A stretch of DNA of 9,602 nucleotides from Candidatus Cryptobacteroides faecihippi (GTDB taxonomy: Bacteria > Bacteroidota > Bacteroidia > Bacteroidales > UBA932). Positions within the stretch are counted from its first letter, which is position 1; each line of letters starts with the position of its first letter. The translations under genes and the position numbers were made by a program. Positions 5,901-9,602 of the stretch are shown here, piece after piece. The stretch is taken from NCBI GenBank assembly GCA_018066065.1, contig JAGHSC010000010.1, positions 1 through 9,602 on the forward strand, written 5' to 3'. Under the pieces are notes generated by a model that saw nothing but the letters and a program-made list of their open reading frames with translations, made no database searches and had not been told where the DNA came from.

Positions 5901-8900
5901 ATGAAAGAATCGACCCTATTCCTCTCTCTCCTGCTTGCGTCTGTCTTTGCGGTGCCTCAGACACTCAATGCCCGCGTCCAGGAACGCGAAATGAAGTTCA
6001 GGAACCTTCAAAGCCAGTTCTCCGACCCATCGAAGGACTACAGACCTGCCCCGCTGTGGGTCTGGAACACCGAAGTCACGACCGCGGACATCGACAGGAT
6101 GCTCCAGGAACTTAAGGACCAGGGATTCGGGGGAGCCTTCGTCCATCCGAGACCGGGTCTCGTGACCGAATACCTGTCCGACGAATGGTTCAGGCTCTGG
6201 CGCTACAGTCTCGAGAAGGGCAAGGAACTCGGCCTGGACATCTGGATCTACGACGAGAACTCCTACCCGAGCGGATTCGCCGGGGGCCACGTCCCATCGC
6301 AGATGCCAGAGTCCTATGACCAGGGCCAGGGACTTGCAGAGACGAAGACTGACAAGGCTCCCTCTCCGGAGGAGTGCTTCCTCTGTCTCATCAAGGACGG
6401 AGACTCCTTCAAGGACATCACAGAGTGTCTGTCTGAATATTCACAGACACCGGGCGAGTACTATGTCTTCACTAAGACCTACACTCCTGCGGCAGCGTGG
6501 AATGCGGGCTACCCTTATGTGGACCTGATGGTCGATGGAGTGACGGAGAAGTTCATCGAGGCGACCTTCAGCGGCTACGAGAAAGAGTTCGGTGAGGAGT
6601 TCGGCACCACGATCAAGGGCACCTTCACCGATGAACCGAACATCGCATGCCCGGGAGGCTGCCGCTGGACTCCAGACCTCTTTGACACCTTCCAGGAGCG
6701 CTGGGGCTACGACCTCAGGACCGTCCTGCCTCTGCTGTTCGAGCAGATAGGCGACTTCCGCAAGGTCCGCCATGACTACAACTCGACCCTTCTCCAGCTG
6801 TTCATCGACAGATGGTGCAAGCCTTTCTACGAGTACACCGAAGGCCATAACCTCTACTGGACCGGCCACTACTGGGAGCACGACTGGCCTAATCTCTTTC
6901 AAGGCCCGGACAACATGGCCATGTACGCTTGGCACCAGATGCCGGCGATCGACATGCTCTTCAACCAGTACAACGACGAAGCCCCGACCGCCCAGTTCGG
7001 AAACGTGCGCTCCGTCAAGGAAGTCCGCTCCGTCGCCAACCAGAAGGGCTATGTGCGCACGGTCAGCGAGACCTACGGAGGCGGCGGCTGGGACGTCTCC
7101 TTCGCGGACTTCAAGAGACTCGGCGACTGGGAATATGCACTCGGCGTCAACTTCATGAACCAGCACCTGTGCCACATGACCATAACCGGCGTCCGCAAGT
7201 ACGACTATCCTCCAGTCTTTACCTCCATCTCCCCATGGTGGGAGGAGTACGGAAGGCTCAATGATTACTTCGGCCGCCTGTCGGTGACCCTCAGCCAGGG
7301 TGAGCAGATAAATGACATCCTCATCCTCGAGCCGACGACCAGCCTCTGGCTCTACTACACGGCTTACGAGATGCCTCAGGTCGTCAATGAGATCGGAACC
7401 GCCTTCCAGACCTTCGTGACTGCCCTTGAGAAGGGCCAGCTTGAATATGATCTCGGATCGGAGAACATCATCAAGGACTGCGGCAGTGTCAGCGACGGCA
7501 AGCTCAGCGTGGGCATGAGAGCCTACGGCACCGTGGTTCTTCCTCCGATGATGGAATCCATCGACAGCGCTACATTCGACCTGATCAGGACCTTTGTCGC
7601 CCAGGGCGGAAAGCTCATCGCATTCTCGAAGCCTCAGATGGTGGATGGAGCACGCTCCCAGGAACTTGTGGACCTTCTTTCCGGCATGGGAGTGGTCACG
7701 ATGGCATCTCCTGCAGAACTTCTGGCCTACTCCGCAAGGAAGTCTGACTTCAAGGTGAGCAGGATCCGGAGTACGGATCTTTACCATCAGAGAAGGATGT
7801 ACGACGACGGCCAGCTCATCTTCTTTGTCAACTCCTCTCTCGAGAAGGAAGCGACGGCTAAGGTGACTGCAAGCGGAAAGTACCTCTACAGACTCGATCC
7901 GCAGACCGGAAAGACCTATCTTGAAAAAGCTTCCAGGAAGGCTCGAAAGACCTGGAAGATAAAGCTTTCCCCAGCGGAGAGCGCGATGTATTTCATCAGC
8001 GGCGAAGCCGTCCTCGAAGCGGATGCCATGCCGGCGAAACTCGGCAGAAGGAAGGAGGTCTCACCGTTGTCTCCGCTCACGGCGGAGCCTCTCAAACCTA
8101 ATGCGCTGACCATCGATTTCTGCGACCTTTCTGTCGGAGATTCGACCCGGACCGGCCTCTACACCATCGACGCCTGCCGTGCCCTCTACGGCTTCTTCGG
8201 CATGAACGATCCATGGGAGTCCGCTGTCCAGTTCAGGAACGACATCATGGACAATGTCCACTTCAGCCCATGCCCTGTCAAGGTTGACTATCACTTCACC
8301 ATCGGGAAGGATGTCTGCTGCGAGGGCATGAAGGCAATCGTCGAAAGGCCGGACATCTGGAGCGTCGCCATCAACGGCATGGAGGTAGAATCCGAAGGTG
8401 CATCCATAATGGACGCGCGCACGGGTCTGTTCAGCATCGGTGAATATGTGCACGAAGGCGAGAACATCCTCAGCATCAGCCTGGACAGGATGCATGTCCT
8501 TGCAGAGATCGCTCCGGTCATCATCCAGGGAGGATTCAGCGTGGCTGATGCGCCGAAAGGCTTCACCATCGAGGCTGCCGGCAGCCTCGGCCTTGGCAGC
8601 TGGAGGGCCCAGGGATTCCCGTTCTACTCCTGGGATGTCGCATATTCACAGAAATGGGACATCAGCGACACTTCTGCACCTTACACCCTCGAGCTTGCAT
8701 CCTGGAAGGGAACTGTCGCTGTCGTCTACGTCAACGGTGAGAAGGCCGGGATCATCTCCCGTCCACCGTACGAGCTTCAGGTCGAGACCCTTCTCTGCAA
8801 GGGAGAGAACATCATCGAAGTGCGCGTCGCAGGTTCGATACGCAATGTCTACGGCCCTCACTACAACACCCAGATGGGCATCACCGGCCCATGGATGTGG

Positions 8901-8990
8901 AACGGCGTGACCGAGCAGGCTGCCGGTTCAGACTACATTTTCTTTGACTATGGCCTGATGGGAGAGGGCATGAAACTCTTCCGCCGATGA
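5901..8990 (+). CDS. Secreted putative glycoside hydrolase (GH106-like / alpha-L-rhamnosidase-type superfamily)
   Basis: 1029-aa exported enzyme. Signal peptide residues 1-24 (hydrophobic LFLSLLLASVFAV, then LNA before Arg25). The catalytic TIM barrel begins at PLWVWN (51-56), with VHPRPGL and WIYDENSYPSGFAGG (115-129). Candidate catalytic acids are Glu245 in FTDEP and Glu390 in VSETYGGGGWD. The segment DWEYALGVNFMNQH, then PPVFTSISPWWEEYGRL, follows. Around 546-600 lies a Rossmann/GATase-like segment (VLPPM, then FVAQGGKLIAFSKP), as seen behind barrels in several GH clans. From about 790 to the end there are beta-sandwich domains of galactose-binding type (WSVAINGMEVE; GTVAVVYVNGEKAG; NIIEVRVAGSIRNVYG). 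I assign the superfamily by motif memory; exact CAZy family and substrate are uncertain. It is preceded by the LacI-type gene and overlaps by 4 nt (ATGA) the longer reading of the next lipoprotein gene, so the two are probably co-expressed for glycan breakdown outside the cytoplasm. Confidence 0.85.
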   Translation: MKESTLFLSLLLASVFAVPQTLNARVQEREMKFRNLQSQFSDPSKDYRPAPLWVWNTEVTTADIDRMLQELKDQGFGGAFVHPRPGLVTEYLSDEWFRLWRYSLEKGKELGLDIWIYDENSYPSGFAGGHVPSQMPESYDQGQGLAETKTDKAPSPEECFLCLIKDGDSFKDITECLSEYSQTPGEYYVFTKTYTPAAAWNAGYPYVDLMVDGVTEKFIEATFSGYEKEFGEEFGTTIKGTFTDEPNIACPGGCRWTPDLFDTFQERWGYDLRTVLPLLFEQIGDFRKVRHDYNSTLLQLFIDRWCKPFYEYTEGHNLYWTGHYWEHDWPNLFQGPDNMAMYAWHQMPAIDMLFNQYNDEAPTAQFGNVRSVKEVRSVANQKGYVRTVSETYGGGGWDVSFADFKRLGDWEYALGVNFMNQHLCHMTITGVRKYDYPPVFTSISPWWEEYGRLNDYFGRLSVTLSQGEQINDILILEPTTSLWLYYTAYEMPQVVNEIGTAFQTFVTALEKGQLEYDLGSENIIKDCGSVSDGKLSVGMRAYGTVVLPPMMESIDSATFDLIRTFVAQGGKLIAFSKPQMVDGARSQELVDLLSGMGVVTMASPAELLAYSARKSDFKVSRIRSTDLYHQRRMYDDGQLIFFVNSSLEKEATAKVTASGKYLYRLDPQTGKTYLEKASRKARKTWKIKLSPAESAMYFISGEAVLEADAMPAKLGRRKEVSPLSPLTAEPLKPNALTIDFCDLSVGDSTRTGLYTIDACRALYGFFGMNDPWESAVQFRNDIMDNVHFSPCPVKVDYHFTIGKDVCCEGMKAIVERPDIWSVAINGMEVESEGASIMDARTGLFSIGEYVHEGENILSISLDRMHVLAEIAPVIIQGGFSVADAPKGFTIEAAGSLGLGSWRAQGFPFYSWDVAYSQKWDISDTSAPYTLELASWKGTVAVVYVNGEKAGIISRPPYELQVETLLCKGENIIEVRVAGSIRNVYGPHYNTQMGITGPWMWNGVTEQAAGSDYIFFDYGLMGEGMKLFRR

Positions 8991-9004
8991 AGCATCATTC
9001 CGTT

Positions 9005-9475
9005 ATGAAACAGATCACATCCTTCGTCATCTCCTGTCTCGCAGTGCTTGCGACAGGTTGCTCGCAGAAGGTCGAAGCCCCTTCAGAGCCAGACTACTAC
9101 ATCTGCACATTCGTCTGGCCTTCCTGCCATGACGACTCGCTTGCCCACGCCCATCTCTGGCGAGAGGGGATAGGAGAGTGGGAAGTCATCAAGCAGGGAG
9201 ACCCTCGTTTCCCGGGCCACTACCAGCCCAAGCAGCCTCTCTGGGGCTACGAGATGGATGACGACCCGAAGGTCGTCGAGCGCTGGATCGACACGGCTGT
9301 CGAGTACGGCATCAACACGTTCATCTACGACTGGTACTGGTACAACACCGAGGACGGCTATTCAGGACCTTATCTTGAGAGTGCCCTGGACAATGGTTTC
9401 CTCGGAGCCCCGAACAACGAGAAGATGTATTTCTACATCATGAGGGCGAACCACGTCGTGAAGAAGAACTACTGA
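9005..9475 (+). CDS. GH99/WbsX-like lipoprotein, 5' part ending at a premature TGA
   Basis: 156 codons from ATG 9005 to TGA 9473-9475. A lipoprotein signal (MKQITSFVISCLAVLATGC, Cys19 the lipid-attachment residue) predicts export and anchoring. The body carries strong WbsX/GH99-like landmarks: TFVWPSCHDD, GIGEWEVIKQGDPRFPGHYQ, LWGYEMDDDPKVVERWID, YGINTFIYDWYWYN and FLGAPNNEKMYFYIM. WbsX domains were first named from O-antigen loci but are related to GH99 endo-alpha-mannosidases; an exported copy beside a secreted hydrolase is more likely a glycan-degrading enzyme. An alternative start at 8987 overlaps the previous stop as ATGA and adds six residues; I prefer 9005 because it starts the signal peptide cleanly. 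The family is normally over 350 aa, so this ORF is a fragment; the same frame continues beyond the stop. Confidence 0.75.
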   Translation: MKQITSFVISCLAVLATGCSQKVEAPSEPDYYICTFVWPSCHDDSLAHAHLWREGIGEWEVIKQGDPRFPGHYQPKQPLWGYEMDDDPKVVERWIDTAVEYGINTFIYDWYWYNTEDGYSGPYLESALDNGFLGAPNNEKMYFYIMRANHVVKKNY

Positions 9476-9602
9476 AACTACCACCTCTACGGCGACGACA
9501 CCTCCGTCCTGTTCGATCCGAAGGTCGACTGGGAACAGTTCAGGAAGATCGTTGCAAGGGTGATCGACAAGTACTTCAAGCTCCCGAACTATGTCAAGAT
9601 CG
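9476..9602 (+). pseudogene. Continuation of the WbsX-like gene past the in-frame TGA, cut by the window edge
   Basis: The same frame stays open for 42 codons to the edge and still reads as the family: NYHLYGDD, then FDPKVDWEQFRKIVARVIDK and YFKLPNYVKI. No frameshift is needed. The preceding TGA replaces a Trp codon expected in the NYWNYH context, a single TGG-to-TGA change. The glycoside hydrolase gene in this window itself ends in TGA, so TGA is a real stop here. Either a recent nonsense mutation or a base error; the rest of the gene lies outside the window. Confidence 0.7.

Noticed and set aside
6441..7787. 448-aa open frame on the minus strand inside the glycoside hydrolase gene
   Set aside because: It is the antisense of a clearly coding, motif-rich gene. 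With C-ending codons on the sense strand, stops are rare in the opposite frame, and the translation has no recognisable domain.
9473..9475. TGA read as selenocysteine or as Trp (alternative genetic code)
   Set aside because: The hydrolase gene in this window ends with TGA, Trp is encoded by TGG throughout, and no selenocysteine insertion hairpin is evident after the codon; the family position is Trp, not Cys/Sec.

Overview
The window looks like chromosomal DNA from an uncultured member of the Bacteroidota, probably order Bacteroidales. Support: GC-rich, C-ending codons against AT-rich spacers; a perfect Bacteroides-type -7 promoter element (TAnnTTTG); few Shine-Dalgarno sequences; a K+-dependent-type membrane pyrophosphatase; LacI proteins with the DG-containing insert after the HTH; and secreted or lipoprotein glycoside hydrolases. 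I cannot name a genus.

Minus strand, positions 1-2160 (transcribed leftward): a nitrogen-assimilation operon. A 36-codon Gln/Asn-rich leader peptide (2050-2160) is followed by a strong intrinsic terminator hairpin (1993-2028). Three structural genes come next: a small outer-membrane beta-barrel protein (1258-1947), a P-II signalling protein (870-1217) and an ammonium transporter (863 to beyond the left edge). In the leader peptide, 16 of 18 consecutive residues are Gln or Asn. A segment of its late codons (GGACCAG) is complementary to the 5' arm of the terminator. Together these have the architecture of a ribosome-mediated transcription attenuator that would read charging of tRNA-Gln/tRNA-Asn and open the ammonium-uptake operon when amide amino acids are short. 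This is the main discovery candidate; I do not know of a described example for this operon type.

The divergent spacer 2161-2518 is AT-rich and holds the putative hppA promoter (2372-2401) and a terminator-like hairpin in the hppA leader.

Plus strand, 2519-9602: hppA (ion-pumping pyrophosphatase), a LacI-family regulator 17 nt behind it, a hairpin-containing 92-nt gap, a 1029-aa secreted putative glycoside hydrolase, and a GH99/WbsX-like lipoprotein gene overlapping it by an ATGA junction if the upstream ATG is used. The last three look like a small glycan-utilisation unit riding behind a housekeeping pump. The WbsX-like gene is interrupted by an in-frame TGA (9473-9475) exactly where the family is expected to have Trp. 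The frame stays open for 42 more codons to the window edge, so it is a recent nonsense mutation or a sequence error.

No tRNA, rRNA, CRISPR array, insertion sequence or integrase was seen.
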